DNA from: Streptomyces seoulensis | GTDB lineage: Bacteria; Actinomycetota; Actinomycetes; Streptomycetales; Streptomycetaceae | Direction: 5' to 3' | DNA: 64,000 nucleotides | Assembly (NCBI RefSeq): GCF_004328625.1 | Contig: NZ_CP032229.1 | Span: 3,410,001 to 3,474,000, forward strand | Shown here: positions 1 through 7,333 of the stretch, in pieces | How positions within the stretch are numbered: the stretch's first letter is position 1 | How the letters are laid out: the number at the start of each line of letters is the position of its first letter | The notes under the pieces: generated by a model | The model's database searches: none | What the model was told of the DNA's origin: nothing | What the model saw: the letters and a program-made list of their open reading frames with translations, nothing else | Position numbers and translations under genes: made by a program

Positions 1-2
1 GG

Positions 3-1172
3 GAGGGCGCGCCCGGCCCGCAGAAGGGCGCCCCGGCCCCCAAGAGCGTCGTCCGGCTGATCGGCGACGGCTCCACCGCGTACACCGGCGCGCAGCCGCA
101 CCTGGTCAGGCCCGAGAAGCTGAAGCCCGGTCAGAAGCCGCCGCAGTTCGTGGTGTTCTCCTGGGACGGCGCGGGTGAGGACAGCCAGAAGCTGTTCTCG
201 CACTTCCGCAAGGTCGCCAAGGACAACCACGCCAACATGACGTTCTTCCTCAGCGGCGTCTACATGCTGCCCGAGGAGAAGCGGGACCTCTACAAGCCGC
301 CGCAGCACTCGCCGGGCCGCTCCGACATCGGCTTCAACGACGAGCAGGGCATCGCCGACACCGCCAAGCAGGCCCGCCTCGCCTGGCTGGAGGGCAACGA
401 GATCGGCACCCACTTCAACGGCCACTTCTGCGGTCCCGACGGCGGGGGCGGCCAGTGGTCCGTGGCCGAGTGGAAGAGCGAGATCAACCAGGCCAAGGAG
501 TTCGTGAAGACCTGGAAGACCAACTCGGGCCTGAAGAAGTCCTCGCCGCTGCCCTTCGACTACGACAAGGAACTCATCGGCGCCCGCACCCCCTGCCTGG
601 AAGGGCAGAAGAACTTCGTCAAGGCGGCCGGCCAGATGGGCTTCCGCTATGACTCCAGCGGCGTCAACAACCAGGTCTGGCCGAAGAAGAAGGAAGGTCT
701 CTGGGACCTTTCCATGCAGCTCGTGCCCTTCCCCGGCCACACCTTCGAGCAGCTCACCATGGACTACAACTTCATGGTCAACCAGTCCGGCACCCAAACC
801 CAGGGCGACCCCGACAAGTTCGCCCTGTGGGGCGACGAGATGCGTGACGGCCTCCTCAAGGGCTTCGACCGCGCCTACGACGGCAACCGCGCGCCCCTGA
901 TCATCGGCAACCACTTCGAGTCCTGGAACGGCGGCACGTACATGCGCGCCGTGGAGGACGTCGTCAAGAAGGTGTGCAACAAGCCCGACGTCCGCTGCGT
1001 CTCGTTCCACGAGCTGACCGACTGGCTGGACGCCCAGGACCCGCAGACCCTGGCCAAGCTGCGCACCCTGGAGGTGGGCGAGACGCCCAAGCAGGGCTGG
1101 GCGTCCCTGCTCTCCGGCCGCCCGGCCCCGGCGCCGAAGGGCGTCCCCGGCGCGCCGGCCGCCAAGCAGTAG
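3..1172 (+). CDS. Polysaccharide deacetylase-like protein, 5' truncated
   Basis: The frame is open from the window edge, so the amino terminus is missing; 389 residues are visible. The fold looks like the NodB/polysaccharide-deacetylase family: a strand ending FSWDGAG sits where the family has TFDDGP (Asp at visible residue 55), THFNGH fits the second metal motif HxxxH, and ARTPC fits the RxPY motif. The second Asp of motif 1, normally a metal ligand, is Gly here, so catalysis is uncertain. The visible start is an Ala/Pro/Lys linker, as in exported actinobacterial proteins with a signal peptide or anchor followed by a spacer; that upstream part is not in the window. It is convergent with the ATPase gene. 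Family assignment moderate, substrate unknown. Confidence 0.6.
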   Translation, partial: EGAPGPQKGAPAPKSVVRLIGDGSTAYTGAQPHLVRPEKLKPGQKPPQFVVFSWDGAGEDSQKLFSHFRKVAKDNHANMTFFLSGVYMLPEEKRDLYKPPQHSPGRSDIGFNDEQGIADTAKQARLAWLEGNEIGTHFNGHFCGPDGGGGQWSVAEWKSEINQAKEFVKTWKTNSGLKKSSPLPFDYDKELIGARTPCLEGQKNFVKAAGQMGFRYDSSGVNNQVWPKKKEGLWDLSMQLVPFPGHTFEQLTMDYNFMVNQSGTQTQGDPDKFALWGDEMRDGLLKGFDRAYDGNRAPLIIGNHFESWNGGTYMRAVEDVVKKVCNKPDVRCVSFHELTDWLDAQDPQTLAKLRTLEVGETPKQGWASLLSGRPAPAPKGVPGAPAAKQ

Positions 1173-1202
1173 CCGGCAGCCCGCGGGAATCACGCGCATG
1201 CG

Positions 1203-2183
1203 TCAGGCGGGAGCCGCCACGCTCTCGCCGAGCACGAAGCCGGGGTCGATCTGCGCCGCCAGGTCGGCCCCGGTGCGCTCGTTGCCCCACGACTGGGCGT
1301 TGCGCAGATGGAAGTGGACCATCTGCCGGGTGTACCGCTCCCAGTCCCGCAGCCGGTGCGTCGCGTCGGCGGCGTCCCGGAGCGTCTCCAGCGCGCGGAC
1401 GTTGCCGTTCTCCAGCAGGGCGAAGCGGGGTGGGCGCCCCTTCTCCATGGCGCGCACCCAGTCGGAGTGGCCGACCGTCACCAGCAGGTCGTCCCCGACC
1501 TCCTCGCGCAGGAAGTCGACGTCCTCCGGACCCTGGACCTTGTTGCCGACGACCTTCAGGGTGACGCCGAAGTCGCGGGCGTACTCCTTGTACTGGCGGT
1601 ACACGGACACCCCCTTCCGGGTCGGCTCGGCGACGAGGAACGTCATGTCGAAGCGGGTGAACATGCCCGAGGCGAAGGAGTCCGAGCCGGCGGTCATGTC
1701 GACCACCACGTACTCGCCGGGGCCGTCGACGAGGTGGTTCAGGAACAGCTCCACCGCTCCGGTCTTGGAGTGGTAGCAGGCCACCCCCAGGTCGGCCTCG
1801 GTGAAGGGGCCGGTGACCATCAGACGGACGGCGCCGCCGTCGAGTTCCACCGGACGCGCGCAGGCGTCGTAGATCGCGTCGGGCTCGCTGATCCGGACCA
1901 GCCGCGAACCCGTGCCGGGCGGGGTGGTCTTGATCATCGTCTCGGCGGAGGCGATGCGCGGGTTGGTGCCGCGCAGATGGTCCTTGATCAGCGGCAGCCG
2001 GTCGCCCATGGCGGGCAGCGCCGCCGCCTGGTCCTCGTCGAGGCCGAGCGCGGGCCCGAGGTGCTGGTTGATGTCCGCGTCGATCGCGACCACCGGGGCG
2101 CCGGCGGCGGCGAGATGGCGGATGAAGAGGGAGGAGAGCGTGGTCTTGCCGCTGCCGCCCTTCCCGACGAAAGCAATTTTCAT
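1203..2183 (-). CDS. CooC/MinD/ArsA-type P-loop ATPase
   Basis: About 326 residues. The protein opens with MKIAFVGKGGSGKTTL, a deviant Walker A (KGGxGKT) typical of the SIMIBI ATPases MinD, ArsA and CooC, followed by the DADINQHL switch region and a VVVDMTAGSD segment. CooC-type members load nickel into CO dehydrogenase, but no such target gene is visible, so the client is unknown. A GTG six bases upstream (2189) is in frame. I prefer ATG 2183 because a TACCCT -10-like hexamer ends eight bases before it, no Shine-Dalgarno is visible, and a leaderless message would begin near the ATG. It is divergent from the Fic-like gene, sharing a short promoter region (2184-2312). Confidence 0.75.
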   Translation of the reverse strand: MKIAFVGKGGSGKTTLSSLFIRHLAAAGAPVVAIDADINQHLGPALGLDEDQAAALPAMGDRLPLIKDHLRGTNPRIASAETMIKTTPPGTGSRLVRISEPDAIYDACARPVELDGGAVRLMVTGPFTEADLGVACYHSKTGAVELFLNHLVDGPGEYVVVDMTAGSDSFASGMFTRFDMTFLVAEPTRKGVSVYRQYKEYARDFGVTLKVVGNKVQGPEDVDFLREEVGDDLLVTVGHSDWVRAMEKGRPPRFALLENGNVRALETLRDAADATHRLRDWERYTRQMVHFHLRNAQSWGNERTGADLAAQIDPGFVLGESVAAPA

Positions 2184-2299
2184 GTTCACGAAGGGTAGTC
2201 AGCTCGTAGCTGTATGTGCCAGGAAGGCCGTGAACATCACTCCTTCGAGGGGTGTGAAGGCCGAAGAAGGGGTGACGGTCGGCAAAAGGCGGGGGCGCG

Positions 2300-2305
2300 T
2301 AGGGT
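2300..2305 (+). promoter_or_regulatory. -10 element, leaderless promoter of Fic-like gene
   Basis: TAGGGT followed by seven bases and then the ATG at 2313, with no Shine-Dalgarno. In Streptomyces this arrangement (TANNNT, N6-7, start codon) usually means transcription starts at the start codon. No convincing -35 is visible. Confidence 0.45.
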
Positions 2306-2312
2306 CGACCTC

Positions 2313-3137
2313 ATGAGTACGACAGGAGCGACCGCAGATCCCCTTGCGGCCCTGGGCTCGTTGCCCGGCGTGGCCGACTCCGTGGAGTCCGTGCGCAAGG
2401 CCGTGGACCGGGTGTACGGACACCGGATCATGCGCCGTCGCAGCAATGCCATCACCTCCGAGGCGGCCCTGCGCGGCGCGCGCGGCTCGGCGGCACTGTC
2501 CGGCGCCGACTGGGCCCTGGAGGAGGTGCGCCGCCGCACCGACTTCAGCACCGGCGACGAGGCGCGCGTCATGGGCGCGGCCCTGAGGCTCACCGCCGAG
2601 GCCGGGCAACTGCTGTCCATCTGGCGGCAGTCCCCGCTGCGGGTGCTGGCCCGGCTGCACATGGTGGCCGCCGCGAGCGACACCGACGAGGTCGGCCGGC
2701 CGCGCCGGGCGGGCGAACTCGCCGACGAGCCGCTCATCGAACTGCCGCTGCCGGACGCCCCGGAGGTGTCCGGACGCCTGGACGGCCTCGCGGAGCTGGT
2801 CATCGCCGGGTCCTCCGCGCCCGCGCTGGTGACGGCCGCCGTGGTGCACGGCGAGATCCTCGCGCTGCGCCCCTTCACCTCGCACAACGGGCTGGTGGCG
2901 CGCACGGCCGAGCGGATCGTCCTGATCGGCAGCGGCCTGGACCCGAAGTCGGTGTGCCCCGCCGAGGTCGGCCACGCCGAACTGGGCCGCGCCTCCTACC
3001 TCGCCGCGCTCGACGGCTATGTCTCCGGCACCCCCGGCGGCATGGCGGCCTGGATCGCCCACTGCGGCCGCGCGGTCGAACTGGGCGCGCGCGAGTCGAC
3101 GGCGGTCTGCGAGGCCCTCCAGCGCGGAGCGGCCTGA
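2313..3137 (+). CDS. Fic/DOC-fold protein with degenerate active site
   Basis: 274 residues. At about residues 178-198 the sequence HGEILALRPFTSHNGLVAR lines up with the Fic core helix HPFxxGNGRxxR: PF, the NG pair and the last Arg are kept, but the catalytic His is Arg (RPF), and the GNGR phosphate-binding loop is reduced to HNGL. On family knowledge such a protein should not carry out AMPylation, so a binding or structural role is more likely. It was picked from the genome context as the probable orthologue of S. coelicolor SCO3559, which older annotation calls an oxidoreductase; I see no nucleotide-binding motif supporting that. The ATG start follows a leaderless-type promoter. A perfect hairpin terminator lies 16 bases after the stop. 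Confidence 0.6.
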   Translation: MSTTGATADPLAALGSLPGVADSVESVRKAVDRVYGHRIMRRRSNAITSEAALRGARGSAALSGADWALEEVRRRTDFSTGDEARVMGAALRLTAEAGQLLSIWRQSPLRVLARLHMVAAASDTDEVGRPRRAGELADEPLIELPLPDAPEVSGRLDGLAELVIAGSSAPALVTAAVVHGEILALRPFTSHNGLVARTAERIVLIGSGLDPKSVCPAEVGHAELGRASYLAALDGYVSGTPGGMAAWIAHCGRAVELGARESTAVCEALQRGAA

Positions 3138-3153
3138 CCCCTCACACATGGTT

Positions 3154-3184
3154 GCGGCGGTACGAAGTGTCCTCGTACCGCCGC
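3154..3184 (+). terminator. Perfect 12-bp hairpin after the Fic-like gene
   Basis: GCGGCGGTACGA at 3154-3165 pairs without mismatch with 3173-3184 across a seven-base loop. There is no U-tract, as is common for terminators of high-GC actinobacteria. It could also end a transcript coming from the opposite strand out of the 6S-like region. Confidence 0.75.
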
Positions 3185-3229
3185 TGGCATGTTCACCGGG
3201 TTACCAAGCGTCCTCGATATGTTGCTCAT

Positions 3230-3424
3230 CAGGTCGGGGTCTTTGCCCGGCCCTGGTGTAGCAGGCCCGTAATCGACGGTCCGACGTCGCGTGGGTGCCC
3301 GGTGTTCATGCGAGGTCCGTGGGGCCCAAATGCGTAGTGGTAGGGAATCCTCTCGGATGTCCTCAGGTCCCGCAGGCCGTGAATCCTTTGTACTGCAACC
3401 TCGTGACGAGGGAAACCCCTGCCC
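3230..3424. ncRNA. Candidate 6S-like regulatory RNA (location-based)
   Basis: This 344-base gap between the convergent Fic-like and HAD genes has no gene. From memory, a 6S-like RNA of S. coelicolor was reported between SCO3558 and SCO3559, and the neighbours here match those two genes by position in the conserved gene order. The sequence allows a long rod: GGGGT at 3236-3240 can close on ACCCC at 3415-3419, with further pairing inward (TT/AA, CCC/GGG), a local CCTCG/CGAGG hairpin (about 3399-3411) and a GC-rich central hairpin near 3290-3335. Candidate promoters exist on both strands: TATGTT at 3218-3223 (+), and TCGACC-N17-TAAAGA (3458-3430, -). A U-rich run follows on the + strand (3429-3440). 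I cannot decide the strand by eye, and I did not fold it. Confidence 0.5.
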
Positions 3425-3481
3425 GCACTTCTTTACTTTTGACTTCAAACAGGGTCGAACCGGACAGGGGTGAAGAGGAGA

Positions 3482-4312
3482 TCAGACGGCCGTGCCCCGG
3501 CGCCTGCTGGCGTACCAGACGAGGCCCGCGGTCGCGGCCGCCGCGCCCAGTGCCGCCGCCGCGACGACCGCCGGGCGGGGCGCGTGCAGCGAGGGCAGGC
3601 GCTGCTTGAGCCGGACCGGCTTGCGGAACTCCAGCACCGGCCAGCCGCGCGATACGGCCTCGCGGCGCAGCGCGCGGTCGGGGTTGACGGCGTGCGGGTG
3701 GCCGACGGCCTGGAGCATGGGCACGTCGGTGGCCGAGTCGCTGTAGGCGAAGCTGCGGTCGAGGTCGTACCCCTCGGAGGCGGCCAGCTCCCGGATCGCC
3801 TCGGCCTTGGTGGGGCCGTACGCGTAGTACTCCACCTCGCCGGTGAAGCAGCCGTCCTCGCCGACCACCAGGCGGGTGGCCACCACCCGGTCGGCGCCGA
3901 GCAGTTCGCCGATCGGCTCCACGACCTCCGCGCCCGAGGTGGACACGATCACGACGTCCCGGCCCGCCGAGTGGTGCTCCTCGATCAGGGAGGCGGCCTC
4001 GTCGTAGATGATCGGGTCGATCAGGTCGTGCAGGGTCTCGGCCACGATCTCCTGGACCTGGCGCACGTTCCAGCCCCGGCAGAGCGCGGAGAGGTACTCC
4101 CGCATGCGCTCCATCTGGTCATGGTCCAAACCGCCGGCCAGGAACACGAACTGGGCATATGCGGTGCGCAAGGCCGCTCTGCGGTTGATCAGTCCGCCTT
4201 GGTAGAAGGACTTGCTGAAGGTGAGCGTGCTGGACTTCGCAATGACCGTCTTGTCCAGGTCGAAGAAGGCCGCTGCGCGAGGCAAGGAGTGGTTTTCCAC
4301 GTCACTGAGCAT
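3482..4312 (-). CDS. HAD-IB family hydrolase (morphological differentiation-associated type)
   Basis: 276 residues. FFDLDKTV near residues 16-23 is HAD motif I (DxDxT), IVSTSGAE is motif II (Ser/Thr), the Lys of PTKAEAI fits motif III, and YSDSATDVPML is motif IV (DxxxD with the GDSxxD pattern modified). This is the PSP-like subclass IB with a helical C1 cap, so phosphoserine or a similar small phosphomonoester is a plausible substrate. The carboxyl end has a hydrophobic Ala/Gly helix (about 246-266) followed by RRR, suggesting membrane attachment. Streptomyces homologues are annotated as morphological differentiation-associated proteins (knowledge, not seen here). Start: ATG 4312 has no Shine-Dalgarno; a TATGCT hexamer precedes GTG 4300 by seven bases, so a leaderless start at 4300 is an alternative. 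Confidence 0.8.
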   Translation of the reverse strand: MLSDVENHSLPRAAAFFDLDKTVIAKSSTLTFSKSFYQGGLINRRAALRTAYAQFVFLAGGLDHDQMERMREYLSALCRGWNVRQVQEIVAETLHDLIDPIIYDEAASLIEEHHSAGRDVVIVSTSGAEVVEPIGELLGADRVVATRLVVGEDGCFTGEVEYYAYGPTKAEAIRELAASEGYDLDRSFAYSDSATDVPMLQAVGHPHAVNPDRALRREAVSRGWPVLEFRKPVRLKQRLPSLHAPRPAVVAAAALGAAAATAGLVWYASRRRGTAV

Positions 4313-4417
4313 AGGCGCCCACCATTCGGCGTAAGGTGTGGCGTGTGGGTTTGCCTGAGAAGCCTCTCGGGTACACCATGGAAGTCACGGATCGTTCGCG
4401 ACCGTGCTAACCCCGGT

Positions 4418-4484
4418 CCGACTCCTCCCCCCCCCGAGTCGGCCGTGGGGACGACCCCCGCTCTCCCCCCCGGCGGGGGTCGTC
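4418..4484 (+). terminator. Tandem perfect hairpins between divergent genes
   Basis: Two stem-loops follow each other: CCGACTC (4418-4424) with GAGTCGG (4436-4442), and GACGACCCCCGC (4450-4461) with 4473-4484, a perfect 12-bp stem. Both loops are C-rich. They lie between the divergent HAD and ssd genes, where no coding transcript should end, so they may close a short unannotated transcript (TAAGGT at 4332-4337 is a possible -10 for it) or block antisense transcription. Confidence 0.55.
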
Positions 4485-4571
4485 GCATGTCCGGACGCGT
4501 TTTCCTCCCCATTCGGCCGGTACGGAACCGGCACCGGGCGGCTGCGGCCGCCCTTTCGTCATGCCCATGAT

Positions 4572-4590
4572 TGATTACGTACGGTAATCA
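4572..4590. promoter_or_regulatory. AT-rich operator-like palindrome upstream of the Tad locus
   Basis: TGATTAC and GTAATCA form a perfect 7-bp inverted repeat around a GTACG centre in an unusually AT-rich patch for this genome. It is 302 bases before the ssd start. It looks like a regulator binding site, but I cannot name the protein. Confidence 0.4.
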
Positions 4591-4642
4591 TCAGGGTGCG
4601 CTCGGAAACTCGTACACAGTGCGTGCCGGTGTCACCGGTATG

Positions 4643-4660
4643 AGTGACGAAGTTATTCAC
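4643..4660. promoter_or_regulatory. BldD-box-like site
   Basis: AGTGA and TCAC arms separated by nine bases resemble the BldD consensus AGTgA-(n)-TCACc. The match is short and could be chance. The rest of the 579-base gap 4313-4891 holds the two features above and no gene that I can support. Confidence 0.25.
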
Positions 4661-4891
4661 AGGCGCTCCGCCGTCCACAGTTTTTGACCAAGATCCACAC
4701 GATTTCGCGGTTCGCCCCATCGTGATTCCAGCGCTCCAGATCCGGGCCCGTTCATGGCCGGATCGCAATGCGGAGTGTGTATGGCCGGTTTCTGTCGGCC
4801 GTTCATATGGAGACCTTTACCGGTTCTCCACATCTCCAGCAATCGCGCGGCCGAGAGAGCGGCGCGGAAGTCGCAGTGAAGGGGGAACACC

Positions 4892-5998
4892 ATGACCGGA
4901 ACCGTCGCGCACGATCCGCCTCCGGCCACGGCCGGACGACCGGGACGGCCGCTCATCGTCACCGAGGACGCGGCGCTCCTCGACGACCTGCTGCGCCTGT
5001 GCGCGGCGGCCGGCGCCACACCCGAGGTCCACCACGGAGTCCCGGACCACGGCGGGGGATGGGACGGCGCGCCGCTCGTCCTGGTCGGTGACGACGCGGC
5101 CCGCCGGGTGCGCGGAGCCGCGCGGCGGCGCGGAGTGGTCCTGGTCGGCCGGGACCAGGACGACCCGGACGTGTGGAAACGCGCGGTCGGGATCGGCGCC
5201 GACCATGTGCTGATGCTGCCCGACGGTGAGCAGTGGCTCATCGACCGGATCGCCGACGTGGCGGAGGGCGTCGGCCGTCCCGCCCTCACCGTCGGCGTCA
5301 TCGGCGGCCGGGGCGGCGCCGGGGCCTCCACCCTGGCCTGCGCTCTCGCCGTCACCTCCGCCCACCAGGGACTGCGGACCCTCCTGGTGGACGCCGACCC
5401 GCTCGGCGGCGGACTCGACGTGCTCCTCGGCGGTGAGACGGCACAGGGGCTGCGCTGGCCCGCCTTCGCCGCCTCGCGCGGCAGGGTCGGCGGGGGCGCC
5501 CTGGAGGAGTCGCTGCCCGAACTGCACGCGCTGCGCGTCCTGAGCTGGGACCGGGGCGACTGCGTGGCGGTACCGCCCCAGGCCGTCCGCGCGGTGCTCG
5601 CCGCCGCCCGGCGGCGCGGCGGAACGGTGGTCGTCGACCTCCCGCGCCGCCTGGACGACGGGGTCGCGGAGGCCCTGGCCCAGCTCGACATGGCGGTGCT
5701 CGTCGTGCCGGCGGAGCTGCGCGCGCTGGCGGCGGCCGGCCGGGTCGCCTCCGCGATGGGCATGGTCGTGCGGGACCTGCGGGTCGCGGTCAGAGGGCCG
5801 TACGGACCGGGGCTGGACGAGGAGGAGGTGGCCCGGCTGCTCGGGCTGCCGCTGATCGGCACCGTGCCCGTCGAGCCCGCGCTGCTGCGGCCCCGGGGTA
5901 CCGCCAGACCGCCCGGCGCGAGCGGACGCGGCCCGCTGTCCCGGTTCTGCGCCGCCTTCTGGGAGCAGGCGCTGACCGAGGCGGGAGGCCCCCGATGA
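4892..5998 (+). CDS. ssd: Septum site-determining protein Ssd / CpaE-like ATPase
   Basis: 368 residues. An amino-terminal receiver-like region (about 18-130, no phosphorylatable motif obvious) precedes a MinD/ParA-type ATPase: VGVIGGRGGAGASTLAC at about 134-150 is a Walker A in which the usual second Lys/Thr pair is replaced (GGAGAS instead of GGxGKT), then LLVDADPLGGGLD. This layout is that of the actinobacterial CpaE homologues (TIGR03815; Rv3660c/Ssd), which act in septum regulation in mycobacteria and, by genome context, with Tad secretion systems. The stop overlaps the tadA start by four bases (ATGA), so translation is coupled. Ribosome site AAGGGGG precedes ATG 4892. It is the first gene of the Tad-like operon. 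Confidence 0.85.
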   Translation: MTGTVAHDPPPATAGRPGRPLIVTEDAALLDDLLRLCAAAGATPEVHHGVPDHGGGWDGAPLVLVGDDAARRVRGAARRRGVVLVGRDQDDPDVWKRAVGIGADHVLMLPDGEQWLIDRIADVAEGVGRPALTVGVIGGRGGAGASTLACALAVTSAHQGLRTLLVDADPLGGGLDVLLGGETAQGLRWPAFAASRGRVGGGALEESLPELHALRVLSWDRGDCVAVPPQAVRAVLAAARRRGGTVVVDLPRRLDDGVAEALAQLDMAVLVVPAELRALAAAGRVASAMGMVVRDLRVAVRGPYGPGLDEEEVARLLGLPLIGTVPVEPALLRPRGTARPPGASGRGPLSRFCAAFWEQALTEAGGPR

Positions 5999-7200
5999 CG
6001 CTTCCCGGACTCGGGCTCGGCCCGGCCGACGGCGCGGCCCTCCTCGACGGCGTCCGGCGCAGCCTCGCCGAGAGCGGCGCCGAACCCACCCCCGCGCGCG
6101 TGGCGCAGGCCCTGCGCGAACAGGGCCGGGTGCTGGGCGACGCCGAGGTCCTGGGCGCGGCCGAGCACCTGCGCTCCGAACTCGTCGGCTCCGGCCCGCT
6201 GGAGCCGCTGCTGGCCGACCCGAGCGTCACCGACGTGCTGGTCACCGCGCCGGACCGGGTGTGGGTCGACCGGGGCGGCGGCCTGGAACTGACGCCGGTC
6301 ACCTTCCCCGACGCCCCGGCGGTCCGACGGCTCGCGCAACGGCTGGCCGCCGTCGCCGGACGCCGCCTGGACGACGCCCGCCCCTGGGCCGACGCCCGCC
6401 TCCCCGACGGGACCCGGCTGCACGCGGTACTGCCCCCGGTGGCGGTCGGCTGCACCTGCCTGTCGCTGCGTGTGGTCCGGCCCCGCGCGTTCACCCTCGG
6501 CGAGCTGGCCCGCGCGGGCACGCTGCCGCCGGGCGGGGAGGGGCTGCTGCGGGCGCTGATGGCGGCCCGGCTCTCCTTCCTGGTCAGCGGCGGCACCGGC
6601 ACCGGGAAGACGACGCTGCTGAGCGCCCTGCTCGGGCTGGTCGGCCCCGGTGAGCGGATCGTGCTGGCCGAGGACTCGGCCGAGCTGCGTCCCGACCACC
6701 CGCATGTCGTCCGGCTGGAGACCCGGCCCGCCAACCAGGAGGGCGCCGGGCTGGTGACGCTGGAGGACCTCGTCCGGCAGGCGCTGCGGATGCGGCCCGA
6801 CCGGCTGGTCGTCGGGGAGGTGCGCGGCCCCGAGGTGGTGCATCTGCTGGCCGCGCTCAACACCGGCCACGAGGGCGGCTGCGGCACCGTGCACGCCAAC
6901 GCGGCCGCCGACGTCCCGGCCCGCCTGGAGGCACTGGGCACGGCGGCCGGGCTCGACCGGGCCGCGCTGCACAGCCAGTTGGCGGCCGCGCTCTCGGTGG
7001 TGATCCACCTGGTACGCGACCGGGCCGGGCGGCGCCGGATCGCCGAGGTCCATGTGCTGGAGCGGGACACCTCGGGGCTGGTGCGGACGGTGCCGGCGCT
7101 GCGGTGGGGCGAGCGGGCCTTCGTGCCGGAGCGCGGGTGGGAGCGGCTGCGGGAGTTGCTGTCCGAGGGAGCTGGGGGCGAGGGAATCGGTGATGGCTGA
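5995..7200 (+). CDS. tadA: TadA/CpaF-family secretion ATPase
   Basis: 401 residues, a type II/IV secretion ATPase of the TadA/CpaF clade that powers assembly of Flp/Tad pili at the inner face of the membrane. Walker A is SGGTGTGKTTLL (about residue 198-209), the Asp box is LAEDSAEL, Walker B/His box is RMRPDRLVVGEVRGPE and GHEGGCGTVHAN. The amino-terminal part carries the linker domain ending SVTDVLVTAPDRVWVDRGGG, typical of CpaF. It overlaps ssd by four bases, and its stop lies inside the remnant tadB copy that begins at 7193. All catalytic motifs look intact. Confidence 0.93.
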   Translation: MTLPGLGLGPADGAALLDGVRRSLAESGAEPTPARVAQALREQGRVLGDAEVLGAAEHLRSELVGSGPLEPLLADPSVTDVLVTAPDRVWVDRGGGLELTPVTFPDAPAVRRLAQRLAAVAGRRLDDARPWADARLPDGTRLHAVLPPVAVGCTCLSLRVVRPRAFTLGELARAGTLPPGGEGLLRALMAARLSFLVSGGTGTGKTTLLSALLGLVGPGERIVLAEDSAELRPDHPHVVRLETRPANQEGAGLVTLEDLVRQALRMRPDRLVVGEVRGPEVVHLLAALNTGHEGGCGTVHANAAADVPARLEALGTAAGLDRAALHSQLAAALSVVIHLVRDRAGRRRIAEVHVLERDTSGLVRTVPALRWGERAFVPERGWERLRELLSEGAGGEGIGDG

Positions 7201-7333
7201 CGTCGGTGTGGGAGAGACAGGGCTGCCTTTCGCGGGCGGCGGGTTGGTCAGCGCGGGGCCGGCGCCTTCGGAGCGGGGTCTCGGTGAGCTGCGGTGGCTG
7301 CACGATCGGAGTGAGGTGGCCTGCCGTGGCTGA
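7193..7333 (+). pseudogene. Decayed duplicate of the tadB 5' end
   Basis: Forty-six codons starting MADVGVGET and ending FAGGG-LV-GPAPSERGLGELRWLHDRSE repeat the first 65 or so codons of the next gene (MADVGVGET, then LLFAGGGVVDPGP and ERGLGELRRLHDR) but lack about 28 codons in the middle, including the first membrane segment. The copies run head to tail; the remnant ends at a stop formed by the GTGGCTGAC start of the real gene. It overlaps tadA by eight bases and occupies the place where tadB would be translationally coupled. It may be read, giving a 46-residue peptide of unknown use. Confidence 0.7.

Noticed and set aside
4651..4690. DnaA-box-like TTATTCACA and GTCCACA sequences
   Set aside because: Each has mismatches, they are few and unclustered, and no dnaA or dnaN lies nearby, so this is not an origin.
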